DNA of 27,654 nt from Gp6-AA40 sp050742535 (GTDB lineage: Bacteria; Acidobacteriota; Vicinamibacteria; Vicinamibacterales; UBA2999): the NCBI GenBank assembly GCA_050742535.1, contig JBOGIQ010000039.1, positions 1-27,654 on the forward strand, in the 5' to 3' direction. Under the pieces are notes generated by a model, which was not told the DNA's origin, searched no databases, and worked only from the letters and a program-made list of their open reading frames with translations. The translations under genes were made by a program, and so were the position numbers. Positions 1-7,240 of the stretch are shown in pieces. How positions within the stretch are numbered: position 1 is the first letter of the stretch; each line of letters opens with the position of its first letter.

Positions 1-394
1 ACCCCAGACCGATCGACCGCTCCGACTTCAGGGGACGGCGATAACCGGCCGCCTGTAGCAGGATGAGCGGCAGCAGCGCGATGAAGGTGCCGAACTTCAG
101 CCAGCCCGGGCTCACTCGCGACACCAGCATCGTGCCGGCGATGACGCCTGGCAGCAGGCCGACAACGATGGGAAACACCCGGCGCCAGACGTTCGGCAGC
201 GATTCGCGGTTCACCCAGAGGACGTAGGCGTTGAGCGCGACCTCGATCGGGACCAGGGCCGGGTTCAGGACCCGGTTGGTCAGGAAGAGCAGCGCGAGCG
301 GGACCGTAATCGAGGAAAAGCCGTAGCCAAGCGCGCCATTGACAATGGCCGCGACGAACGTGATGCCGAGAAGAGCGAGGTGTTGGGGTTCCAT
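1..394 (-). CDS. TSUP / TauE-SafE family permease (partial, N-terminal 131 aa)
   Basis: The reverse strand from the ATG at 394 is open to the window edge, so the C-terminal half is missing. The product starts MEPQHLALLGITF and contains hydrophobic segments at about residues 5-25 (with the family-like GALGYGFSS turn), 30-60, 75-95 and 100-120. The first helix followed by a Gly-rich G-x-G-x-G-x-S-S turn is typical of TSUP (sulfite exporter TauE/SafE-like) inner-membrane permeases, which move small anions such as sulfite or organosulfonates. The substrate cannot be told from this fragment. It is divergent from the radical SAM gene, with a 115-nt gap that holds one hairpin repeat. Confidence 0.8.
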   Translation of the reverse strand, partial: MEPQHLALLGITFVAAIVNGALGYGFSSITVPLALLFLTNRVLNPALVPIEVALNAYVLWVNRESLPNVWRRVFPIVVGLLPGVIAGTMLVSRVSPGWLKFGTFIALLPLILLQAAGYRRPLKSERSIGLG

Positions 395-429
395 GGCCGA
401 GCCGACCCATTAGCTTACTGGACGTGAAA

Positions 430-454
430 GGCCGACCTGAAGGTCGGCCTCTAC
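430..454 (-). repeat. GTAG/TTCA hairpin repeat (REP-like), stem variant GGCCGACC
   Basis: Read on the minus strand this is GTAGA, then stem GGCCGACC, loop TTCA, then GGTCGGCC. The 8-bp stem is perfect. It has the same 5' GTAG and TTYA loop as the copies at 3115, 3147, 3407, 8746 and 12722, but a different, still fully paired, stem. It sits between two divergent genes. Confidence 0.65.
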
Positions 455-509
455 CAGTGCGCCAATCCGCATGAGCTGGTCAATAATCGTTGATCGGAGG
501 CAAAACTCA

Positions 510-2354
510 GTGGACAACCCTGTCCAGGCGGGCCTGTCCCGCCGAAGCGGTGACGCGGGGCACAGCGCGAAGGCGGACGGCCCACGCGTCGAGGGCGGTG
601 CGCGCATCGTCCTTACGGCGCCGCTGACCGAAATCATCGACCACGCCGGCTACTTCATCCAGATGAGCATGGCCTCGCTGCCGATGTGGCTGGAAGGCAT
701 CCTCAACAAGAAGTATCCGGAGTGGCGCAAGGTCGAATACAACGAGGACGGGTCGGCGCGATACATGCCGGCGGGCGTCCGCGTGCTCGAGAAATCGCTG
801 CTGCGCCGGTTCGACGCCGCCAGCATCGTCTGCTGCTACCCGCAGGACCTCGACGCGTTCATCGGCCCGAACACGCGCGTCGTCGCGGTCTCGACGCACA
901 ATCCGCTCGGCGTGACGTTCGCCGCCGGCGTGTACACCTCGATCTTCGGATCGGCAAAGCAGCCAATCAACTCCCACTACGCGCGGCAGATGTTCGCCAC
1001 CATCAAGGCGAACCCGTGGCGGGCGAGCTTCAAGGTCATCGTCGGAGGATCGGGCGGCTGGCAGATCACGCAGAACGACATGTTCGACGAGCTGAGCGTG
1101 GACTGCGTCGTCGAAGGCCGCAGCGAATCGGAACAGACGCTGGCGTTGTTCGACCAGGCGCTGGCCGGACAGGCGCTGCCGCGGCAGATTGATGTGGCGC
1201 ATCCGACGACGCGCGACGAGATTCTGTTTCCGGACAAGCGCACGACCTTCGGCGTCGTGGAGATGACGACAGGATGCGGGCGCCGCTGTCAGTTCTGCGT
1301 GCCGGATCTCAATCCGCAGATCGATCTGCCGAAGGACAAGATTCTTGCCGCCGTGCGCGCGAACGTGCGCGAGGGCAACAAGCAGATCTCGCTGGCGACG
1401 GAAGACATGTTCATCTGGGGCCAGGTGCACACGAATACGCCGTTCTATTTCCCGAATCGCGAGGCGCTGCTGGATCTTTACTCCCAGGTGGTCGACACCC
1501 CCGGCGTCGAGCAGCACGTGCTCAGCCACGCCACGATCGCTCCGGCTGTCGTCGATCCCGTCTTGATACGCGAACTGTCGGCCAGGCTGCTGGACAAGAG
1601 CCCGATTCATCTGCCGGTTCTGAGCTCGCACCCGAAGCGCAAGGCGCTCGTACCGCTCATCGGGCTCGAGACCGGGTCGGTGAGGATGGCCAAGCAGGTG
1701 ATGCCGAGCAAGGGGGTGCCGTTCCCAATCGACGAATGGCCCAGCGTCGTCATCCGCGGGCTGGAGATCCTCAACCAATACAACTGGTTCCCGGCGATGA
1801 CGCTGATCATCGGCAATCCCGGTGAAACCGACGACGACAGCCGTGCGACGCTGGATTTGATCTACGAGGTCGAGCGCCGCGGCCTGTTCGCGTTCTTCAT
1901 CCCCTCCATCTTCACGCCTCTCCACGACACGCGGATGGAAAAGAAGAAGGGTGTGGCCGAGACCGCCGAACTGAGCCCGCTGCAATGGCAGCTGATGATG
2001 AAGTGCTGGAAGATGAATCTGCGGCCGGGTCAGAACAGCTGGTGGGGGCCGACCGCTTGGCGTGTCGGCGCGCTCGGGCTCTGGGCGTGGAAGCTTCGGA
2101 AGCTGAACGGCCCCGGCTTCACGTGGCCGCTCTTCATGTTCGCGAATGCCATTCCGGAGTCGCTGATGGCGCGGATGGGTAAGATCTACATCGGAAAACC
2201 GATGTACGTGAAGACGCGCAAGGAACTGCTGGCGTCGGTGAAGCCGTCTATGCGGCAGCACCTCAGGCCCGACACAGGCGACATGCCCGACGGCGAGATA
2301 CCTCCGCCGCCGAAGCACACGCCCTTCATTCCGCTGGTTCCGCAGGCGGTGTAA
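510..2354 (+). CDS. B12-binding-type radical SAM protein
   Basis: The protein is about 614 aa. The cluster motif C-x3-C-x2-C (C256, C260, C263, in TTGCGRRCQFC) is the radical SAM [4Fe-4S]/S-adenosylmethionine site. The roughly 200 residues before it (VVAVSTHNPLG, FKVIVGGSGG) look like the Rossmann-type cobalamin-binding domain that precedes the radical SAM barrel in this superfamily. A strict DxHxxG cobalamin motif is not present, so B12 binding is inferred. The sequence LIIGNPGETDDD after the barrel is the GNPGE-type motif common in these enzymes. I chose GTG at 510 because GGAGG at 496-500 lies 9 nt upstream. An in-frame ATG at 471 would add 13 residues without a ribosome site. The substrate is unknown, and the gene stands alone on its strand. 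Confidence 0.85.
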   Translation: MDNPVQAGLSRRSGDAGHSAKADGPRVEGGARIVLTAPLTEIIDHAGYFIQMSMASLPMWLEGILNKKYPEWRKVEYNEDGSARYMPAGVRVLEKSLLRRFDAASIVCCYPQDLDAFIGPNTRVVAVSTHNPLGVTFAAGVYTSIFGSAKQPINSHYARQMFATIKANPWRASFKVIVGGSGGWQITQNDMFDELSVDCVVEGRSESEQTLALFDQALAGQALPRQIDVAHPTTRDEILFPDKRTTFGVVEMTTGCGRRCQFCVPDLNPQIDLPKDKILAAVRANVREGNKQISLATEDMFIWGQVHTNTPFYFPNREALLDLYSQVVDTPGVEQHVLSHATIAPAVVDPVLIRELSARLLDKSPIHLPVLSSHPKRKALVPLIGLETGSVRMAKQVMPSKGVPFPIDEWPSVVIRGLEILNQYNWFPAMTLIIGNPGETDDDSRATLDLIYEVERRGLFAFFIPSIFTPLHDTRMEKKKGVAETAELSPLQWQLMMKCWKMNLRPGQNSWWGPTAWRVGALGLWAWKLRKLNGPGFTWPLFMFANAIPESLMARMGKIYIGKPMYVKTRKELLASVKPSMRQHLRPDTGDMPDGEIPPPPKHTPFIPLVPQAV

Positions 2355-2524
2355 TCCGGATCTTCGGATCGGCGCGATTCAAAGAGCCGGATGAGACCGT
2401 CTTGATGTGATCGTATCGCCTGAAAACATGGGGGATTTCTTCAGAGCGGATCCGGTACGGCTCATGCTCATCGTCGAGCAACCGCCGACGCCGGGCTCTG
2501 ACAGGTGAGGTGAAAGCGGATTAC

Positions 2525-2559
2525 GGAATTGGCGGAGTCTGCGTGGCTCCGCCAGTTCC
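2525..2559. repeat. Stable inverted repeat (possible terminator without U-tract)
   Basis: The arms GGAATTGGCGGAG and CTCCGCCAGTTCC pair over 13 bp (one G-T) around a 9-nt loop. It lies 170 nt after the radical SAM stop. The bases that follow are C/T-rich rather than a T run, so a rho-independent terminator is not clearly shown. Confidence 0.45.
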
Positions 2560-2563
2560 TCCT

Positions 2564-2589
2564 CTCCTACCTCCTATCTCCTATCTCCT
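2564..2589. repeat. 7-bp tandem repeat CTCCTAY, 3.7 copies
   Basis: CTCCTAC, CTCCTAT, CTCCTAT, CTCCT run head to tail, directly after the hairpin at 2525-2559. The stretch is non-coding. The opposite strand is a purine tract with repeated AGGAG. Confidence 0.6.
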
Positions 2590-2600
2590 CCGATGATTTC

Positions 2601-2617
2601 GATCACGAATCGTGGTC
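2601..2617. promoter_or_regulatory. Near-palindrome upstream of SRPBCC gene (possible operator)
   Basis: GATCACGA-A-TCGTGGTC is an 8+1+8 palindrome with one mismatch, 50 nt before the SRPBCC start codon. AHSA1-type SRPBCC genes are often paired with ArsR-family repressors that bind such sites, but no ArsR gene is present here. The operator role is only a suggestion. Confidence 0.25.
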
Positions 2618-2667
2618 TAACTATCAGATAACAGACGGTACCGTCGTGCCGGACAGGAGCAGGGGAC

Positions 2668-3111
2668 ATGCCTTCAACCGTTCAGTTTCATCGAGTTCTG
2701 CGAGCGACGCCCGAGCGCGTCTACCGGGCCTTTCTCGACGCGGACGCCATGGCCAAGTGGCTGCCGCCGAATGGATTCACCGGCAGAGTCCACCATTCGG
2801 ACGTGCGGGTCGGTGGCACCTACAAGATGTCGTTTACAAATTTCACCTCGGGCAAAAGCCACTCCTTCGGCGGTGAATACCTGGAGCTCGTTCCAAACGA
2901 ACGGATTCGCTGGACGGACCGGTTCGACGACCCGAACCTGGCGGGCGAGATGGTGGTGACCGTCACGCTGAAGAAAGTCATTGTCGGAACCGAGGTGAAC
3001 ATCGTGCAGGCGGGGCTGCCGGACGTCATCCCGCCGGAGGCGTGCACGCTTGGCTGGCAGGAATCGCTCGCGCTGCTGGCGAAGCTGGTCGAGGCGGAGA
3101 TTCCCGATTAG
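2668..3111 (+). CDS. SRPBCC family protein, AHSA1-like (START-fold)
   Basis: This 147-aa cytoplasmic protein has the AHSA1/CalC pattern. An N-terminal strand is followed by the 'ATPERVYRAFLDADAMAKWLPP' type helix (about residues 12-33), then GGTYKM, the GGEYLELVPNERIRWTDRF core (about 69-90), and a C-terminal helix GWQESLALLAKLVE. Such proteins form a hydrophobic pocket for small ligands, and no catalytic residue can be assigned. The ATG at 2668 follows a purine-rich GGAGCAGGGGAC. The gene is monocistronic and its stop codon is followed within 4 nt by two hairpin repeats. Confidence 0.85.
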   Translation: MPSTVQFHRVLRATPERVYRAFLDADAMAKWLPPNGFTGRVHHSDVRVGGTYKMSFTNFTSGKSHSFGGEYLELVPNERIRWTDRFDDPNLAGEMVVTVTLKKVIVGTEVNIVQAGLPDVIPPEACTLGWQESLALLAKLVEAEIPD

Positions 3112-3114
3112 GAC

Positions 3115-3138
3115 GTAGTGTCCGCCTTCAGGCGGACC
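3115..3138 (+). repeat. GTAG/TTCA hairpin repeat, stem GTCCGCC (copy 1)
   Basis: GTAGT, stem GTCCGCC, loop TTCA, GGCGGAC, C. It has a perfect 7-bp stem and starts 4 nt after the SRPBCC stop. It may act as an RNA hairpin at the transcript end. Confidence 0.75.
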
Positions 3139-3146
3139 AATCCGGC

Positions 3147-3170
3147 GTAGTGTCCGCCTTTAGGCGGACC
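3147..3170 (+). repeat. GTAG/TTTA hairpin repeat, stem GTCCGCC (copy 2)
   Basis: This is identical to copy 1 except that the loop is TTTA. It is in direct orientation, 8 nt after copy 1. Confidence 0.75.
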
Positions 3171-3429
3171 GGCCTCGCCGCCCGCGTCAGCAGGCATCTC
3201 GTTTCCGCCGGCCGCTCGGTACGCCTACTCAGGCTCGACTGACATTGTGAGGACGCGTGACGTTCGAGATATCACGTTTTGCTGGTGTCCGAACGGCTTT
3301 GCCAGTGTGCGGTTCGTGGCGTGTGCCCTCGGCGACCGAGCCGGCCGGCTCCAACGAGATACCTGCCGCCGCGGCTGGCCCACACCGTTCGCGCAATCGT
3401 GGGATCGTAGTGTCCGCCTTCAGGCGCAC
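3171..3429. other. Gene-free convergent interval
   Basis: I see no supportable gene between the plus-strand SRPBCC gene and the minus-strand exported protein, which converge here. The ends of the interval are marked by the hairpin repeats at 3115-3170 and 3407-3430. The open frames present have unnatural, Arg-rich composition. Confidence 0.5.
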
Positions 3430-3430
3430 C
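3407..3430 (+). repeat. GTAG/TTCA hairpin repeat, one stem mismatch (copy 3)
   Basis: GTAGT, GTCCGCC, TTCA, GGCGCAC, C. One G-to-C change breaks a stem pair. It abuts the stop codon (3430-3432, minus strand) of the lipoprotein gene, mirroring the copy next to the SRPBCC stop. Confidence 0.7.
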
Positions 3431-4602
3431 TAGTTCACCAGCGCAAACGCTATTTCCGATCGGCCGCCGTGCCCACCCGGTGTGGCGGGAACGAACTCGC
3501 TCCAGGCGAGGGCGAAGCCGTCGCGCCACGGCACGATGGCGGGGATCAGCGATGACATGCTGTTGTCGGTGACGCGCCGGGACTCCGCCAGGGCGCGTCC
3601 GCGCCGGTCGAACGCCTGGAAATAGATTTCGTGCTGCCCGACCGTGTCGTCGCACCAGGCAAGACCTATGCGCACCCCGTTCCAGGCGATATAAGCGCCG
3701 ATGGATTCCCCGCGCGTATCGGTCACCCGCTGCGCGCGGCCGTCAATCCCCGAGGTCAATTCGCCGGGTGGCCCGGCAAAGAGATAGACCTCGGTATTGC
3801 CATCCCTGGCGTCGAACCAGGTCAGCGCCGCATCGCCGCCGTGCACGGCGACGTCCGGATACTTCGATTCCTTCCCGTCGTCGCTGGTGAGGCGGGTCAC
3901 CGGTGCACCGTCCGGCGTGACACGCGCCAGGAACAGCTCGCTGGCACGGGTCTGCCAGACGGCATCCCAGACGACCCAGGCGATGCTCTCGTCATCGATG
4001 TCCAGATTCACGTTCCAGGTGGTCCGATGCGCGGCGCCGAGGCTTCGTGGCTCACCAATCGGCTCGCCCGCCTCGTTCCATCGTGCCGACCACACTTCTT
4101 CGCCGTTACCGGAAGATGCGGGGCGGATCCAGGCGACGACGATCTGTCCACGATCGGCGGCGAGAACAGGGTTGCGGCCCGCGCCGGGCAGGGTGTTCGT
4201 CCAGATGTTCACGCCCGCGGCCGTCCAGAGGCCGATTCGCGCCGTGAGAGCCCCGTCGGCGGCTTTGTCGTACCAACCAACCGCAACCCGTCCGCCGGGG
4301 ACGGCGGCGATGCTCGGTTCGTACGACTGGGCCGGGTTGCTTGTCAGCCGCACCTCCTTTCCGTGCGGCTGGCCGTCCCCGTCAAGGGCGCGGACGTAGA
4401 TTTCTCCGTTGCCGTCGCGGATGTCGTACCACGACGCGATGAAGCCGGTGCCAGTCGCGGCAAGCGCCGCCTCGTATGCGCTGGCGGAGCTGTGACTGAC
4501 CTGGCGCGGCGTGACGGGAGGAGACCCGCAGTGAACTGAGAGCGACGCGGCTACGAGAACACTCGCTGTTCGGAGCGGGCGAAACTCGTAGCCGCGGCGC
4601 AC
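3430..4602 (-). CDS. Exported beta-propeller-like repeat protein (putative lipoprotein), receptor partner
   Basis: The protein is 390 aa. A hydrophobic N-terminus ends in LSVHCGSPP. The Cys could be lipidated, but the lipobox is weak (His at -1). The mature part is built of repeats with a W-Y/F-D-x-R-D-G-N-x-E-x-Y core: FIASWYDIRDGNGEIY (about residues 55-70) and ALTWFDARDGNTEVYLF (about 258-274), plus weaker W-Y-D, W-I-R and W-C-D copies. This suggests a BNR/sialidase-like beta-propeller. The gene starts with GTG at 4602, only 5 nt after the TonB receptor stop, with AGGAG overlapping that stop, so the two should be translated together. By position it takes the place of the HmuY haemophore of Bacteroidota hmu loci, but shows no similarity to it that I can recognise. 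The ligand is unknown. Confidence 0.65.
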   Translation of the reverse strand: MRRGYEFRPLRTASVLVAASLSVHCGSPPVTPRQVSHSSASAYEAALAATGTGFIASWYDIRDGNGEIYVRALDGDGQPHGKEVRLTSNPAQSYEPSIAAVPGGRVAVGWYDKAADGALTARIGLWTAAGVNIWTNTLPGAGRNPVLAADRGQIVVAWIRPASSGNGEEVWSARWNEAGEPIGEPRSLGAAHRTTWNVNLDIDDESIAWVVWDAVWQTRASELFLARVTPDGAPVTRLTSDDGKESKYPDVAVHGGDAALTWFDARDGNTEVYLFAGPPGELTSGIDGRAQRVTDTRGESIGAYIAWNGVRIGLAWCDDTVGQHEIYFQAFDRRGRALAESRRVTDNSMSSLIPAIVPWRDGFALAWSEFVPATPGGHGGRSEIAFALVN

Positions 4603-4607
4603 GGCTC

Positions 4608-7070
4608 CTACGGCCGCGGCGCGCCGCCGAAGGTGACGCGCACGCCGGCGCGGGCGGTCAGCGGCAATCCCGGAAAGCCGAACGACGGCTGGTATGCCTG
4701 ATCGAACAGATTCTCGATGACCAGGTAGCCGCTCAGCCGGCGATGCACCTGGTAGGCGGCGCTGAGGTCGACCTTCTGGTAGCCGGGCGCGAGGTCCTGG
4801 TTCGGCAGCAGCATGCTGGTGTCGAAGAACCCGTCGCTGAGGAACGTACTGTCGTCGCGCCGGCCGGAGAAGAACGCCGACAACGCCACCTGCGCAGGGC
4901 CGTTCGCGTACGACACGAAGAGCGTTCCCGAATGCGTGGGCCGGCGGAATGGCCGCTCGCCGACCAGCGGCGAGAACTGGCCGATCTCGATGCCGGGGAA
5001 GGCCGGGTTGATGGACGCCGACGCGCTCAGCGCGTCGGTGACTTCCGCGTCGAGATAGGTGTAGGACGCTCCCAAGCGGAGCGTGTCGCGGACCGCCACC
5101 TCGCCCGACGTCTCGACGCCGTCCGCCCGGTACGACGCCGCGTTGAAATAGGCACCGAACTGTGTTGCCGCAGCGACGTCGGCCGGGACGCCGGCGAGAA
5201 TCAGCTGCTGACGTCCCAGGAACTCCAGCAGATCGTCAAAGGTGTTGTGGAAGTAGGCGACGCGGACGCGCGCGTTGCCGTTCCAGAAGCCCTGTTCGAC
5301 GCCGATGTCGAAGCTCTTGCTGCGCTCGGGGCCGACAGGGGACACATTCGCGGCGACGGGTGTCCCCTGCACCAGCGCGAACAACGAGTTGTTGGACTGG
5401 AACACGCTCGGTGCCTTGATTCCGGTGCCTGCGTTCAGGGTGATCTTCGTGTCGCCGATGGCCGATGCGCTCGGAAGCCGCAGATACGAGGCGACGGACA
5501 GACGCGGGGTGACCTCTGATTCGAAGACCTCGTTGTGTTCGTAGCCGAGACCGGCGCTGATGTAGTGACGATTCCTGAACGAACCGCGCCCCTCGACGAA
5601 GACGCCGCCGTTGTTGCGTGTCGCCGTCGGCTCCGGGTCCGGCTCGCCGTCGAGGTCCCGATCTTCATAGCCGCGCTCCTGTTCGAAGCGGGCGCCAGCC
5701 GACACGGCAAACATCTCGTGCAGCTGGAACGTCGTGTCTCCGGCGATGAGCCGACGGTCGGTGCGCGTCGCGAATATCGACGGATACCTTCCGCCAAAGT
5801 CGAGGATGGCGCGGCCGGTCACGCTGCGCCCGTTCGCACCCCTGATGGTGACGGTGTTGCCCAGATAGTTGGGGCCGAAGCCAAACGGATCGAACGGTTC
5901 CCCCGTTGGCGTCGGGTTCACGTACGCGAACTGTTCGTCGGTCCAGCCGAACCTGATCGTGCTTTGCAGCCGGTCCGACCATTGCGTGCGCGCGGAGGCC
6001 GTGAAGTACGTCTGTTGCTTGTCCTGCGACGAATCGTCCGCGATCCCGTAGTTGAGGAAGGCGTTGCTGCTCTCATACTCGCTGTCGATGCGGCGAACGC
6101 TGACGCTCAGGTCGGTGTTGCCCGCAATTGCCGCCCCGAACCGGCCGGCATAGGTGCCGTTCTCATACGCGTTGTTCGGCACGTCGTTGTTCGTGTCGAA
6201 CCGCGAATAGCTCGAGAAGTAGTCGAACCGGCGCGCGACGCCGCCCACCGAGAACGTCGTGGCGAACGTGTCCAGGTTGCCGCCGTCGATCGAGTATTCG
6301 ACCTCGGGGACGCGAGTGCGTCCGCGCTTCGTCGTGATGTTGATGACTCCGGCCAACGCGTCGCTGCCGTACATGACGCTGTTGGTCTGCCGGAGTACCT
6401 CGACCCGTTCGACGCCGCCGGTCGCCATCTGCCCGAAGTCGAACGCACCGCCGATGTCGTTCACCGGGATCCCGTCGACGAGCACCTTGTTGAAGTTGGC
6501 GTTGCCGCCGCGGATGAACATGGCGGTCGTGCCGCCGCGCCCGCCCGTGGGGACGACGTGCGATCCCGGGACGAGGCGTAAGGTCTCCGACAGCTCCGTT
6601 TTGTTCAGCGCTTCGAGCGTCTCCTCGTCGATGACCGTCACCGGTGCGCCGCTCTGTGCCTGCGAGATCTCGGTTGCCGATGCCGTGACCAGGACCGCCT
6701 GCTCGATTGCGCCGACCCGCACCCTGATATCCGCCGTCGCGCGCTCTCCGGCTCCGACGAATACCGGGTCGGACGTCACGGCTTCGAAGCCTGACGCGGT
6801 CACGACGACCTGATACCGGCCCGGTGCCAGGTTCTGAAAGGTATACACGCCTTCGGCGTTGGTCCGGGTTTCTCCCGCCTTCGGTTGTTCACCGATGAGC
6901 GTCACCGCCGCGCCGGCGACGCGTCCGCCCAGCGAGTCGACGACCGCTCCGGTCAGTATTCCCTGCTGCTGCGCAGCTGTTCCTCGCGGCTGCTGTGCAG
7001 CCGCGATCGCCGGCAGCACACAGATTGCGATCGCCAGCACGAACGTCATCCACCCACGCAGTTGAATCAT
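4608..7070 (-). CDS. TonB-dependent outer-membrane receptor (haem/corrinoid-type candidate)
   Basis: The protein is 820 aa. It has a signal peptide (residues 1-25, ending AIAAAQQ), a carboxypeptidase-regulatory-like domain (about 38-118, with NAEGVYTFQNLAPGRYQVVV), a plug domain (about 130-255, with MFIRGGNANFNKVLVDGIPV and YGSDALAGVINITTKRG), then a 22-strand-type barrel. The segment GIKAPSVFQSNN...VGPERSKSFDIGVEQGF matches the region shared by BtuB- and HmuR/HemR-type receptors, so haem and cobalamin are both possible ligands. ATG 7070 was chosen over upstream TTG/GTG codons because TGGAG lies 5 nt before it and a signal peptide follows. It is the first gene of a two-gene operon behind the shared promoter at 7100-7155. 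Confidence 0.88.
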   Translation of the reverse strand: MIQLRGWMTFVLAIAICVLPAIAAAQQPRGTAAQQQGILTGAVVDSLGGRVAGAAVTLIGEQPKAGETRTNAEGVYTFQNLAPGRYQVVVTASGFEAVTSDPVFVGAGERATADIRVRVGAIEQAVLVTASATEISQAQSGAPVTVIDEETLEALNKTELSETLRLVPGSHVVPTGGRGGTTAMFIRGGNANFNKVLVDGIPVNDIGGAFDFGQMATGGVERVEVLRQTNSVMYGSDALAGVINITTKRGRTRVPEVEYSIDGGNLDTFATTFSVGGVARRFDYFSSYSRFDTNNDVPNNAYENGTYAGRFGAAIAGNTDLSVSVRRIDSEYESSNAFLNYGIADDSSQDKQQTYFTASARTQWSDRLQSTIRFGWTDEQFAYVNPTPTGEPFDPFGFGPNYLGNTVTIRGANGRSVTGRAILDFGGRYPSIFATRTDRRLIAGDTTFQLHEMFAVSAGARFEQERGYEDRDLDGEPDPEPTATRNNGGVFVEGRGSFRNRHYISAGLGYEHNEVFESEVTPRLSVASYLRLPSASAIGDTKITLNAGTGIKAPSVFQSNNSLFALVQGTPVAANVSPVGPERSKSFDIGVEQGFWNGNARVRVAYFHNTFDDLLEFLGRQQLILAGVPADVAAATQFGAYFNAASYRADGVETSGEVAVRDTLRLGASYTYLDAEVTDALSASASINPAFPGIEIGQFSPLVGERPFRRPTHSGTLFVSYANGPAQVALSAFFSGRRDDSTFLSDGFFDTSMLLPNQDLAPGYQKVDLSAAYQVHRRLSGYLVIENLFDQAYQPSFGFPGLPLTARAGVRVTFGGAPRP

Positions 7071-7099
7071 CACGACTCCAGTCAACAACTCAGGGGCGG

Positions 7100-7155
7100 A
7101 TTGTAGCGGCCGGCCAAACGCGCCGTGCCTGAAGAGTTCCTGAACTCTTTGTCAG
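7100..7155 (-). promoter_or_regulatory. Promoter A: CTGAC-N6-TTCAG-N6-TTCAG box plus TACAAT -10
   Basis: On the minus strand, positions 7155 to 7129 read CTGAC-AAAGAG-TTCAG-GAACTC-TTCAG, three half-sites at exact 11-bp spacing. The hexamer TACAAT at 7105-7100 is a near-consensus -10, placing transcription start about 23 nt before the receptor ATG. Direct repeats at 11-bp period are the hallmark of OmpR/PhoB-family response-regulator sites. The same arrangement, with equal total length of 56 bp, recurs at 14393-14448. The centre also forms an 18-bp palindrome (7132-7149). Confidence 0.65.
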
Positions 7156-7210
7156 GTACGAATCGACGTCCGCCTAACGAAAACTTCAGAAAGCCGTGTC
7201 GTGCCCGGGC

Positions 7211-7236
7211 GCTACACTGTGCCGCTACACTGTGCC
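7211..7236 (+). repeat. 13-bp perfect tandem duplication in PepSY leader
   Basis: GCTACACTGTGCC occurs twice head to tail, ending 4 nt before the PepSY ATG. Each copy includes TACACT, which could serve as a -10 hexamer. No Shine-Dalgarno sequence is present, so a very short or absent leader is possible. Confidence 0.55.
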
Positions 7237-7240
7237 GCCG

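Larger units (their letters stand above)
2355..2667. other. Gene-free interval with hairpin and CTCCTAT tandem repeat
   Basis: No convincing gene is seen in this 313-nt stretch. It contains a 13-bp stem with one G-T pair (2525-2537 with 2547-2559, 9-nt loop), immediately followed by 3.7 copies of a 7-bp pyrimidine repeat CTCCTAY at 2564-2589. A near-palindrome at 2601-2617 lies ahead of the SRPBCC gene. Confidence 0.5.

Noticed and set aside
507..2318. Long open frame (603 codons) on the minus strand opposite the radical SAM gene
   Set aside because: Its product is Arg/His-rich with no recognisable domain. The plus strand has the C-x3-C-x2-C motif and a good start, so this is a high-GC shadow.
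7132..7149. 18-bp palindrome (AAGAGTTC-CT-GAACTCTT) as a separate operator
   Set aside because: It is not kept at promoter B, while the three 11-bp-spaced half-sites are, so the direct-repeat reading explains both sites better.
7071..7240. Cobalamin riboswitch upstream of the receptor or PepSY gene
   Set aside because: I saw no B12-box-like sequence and the predicted receptor leader is only about 23 nt, too short for a riboswitch.
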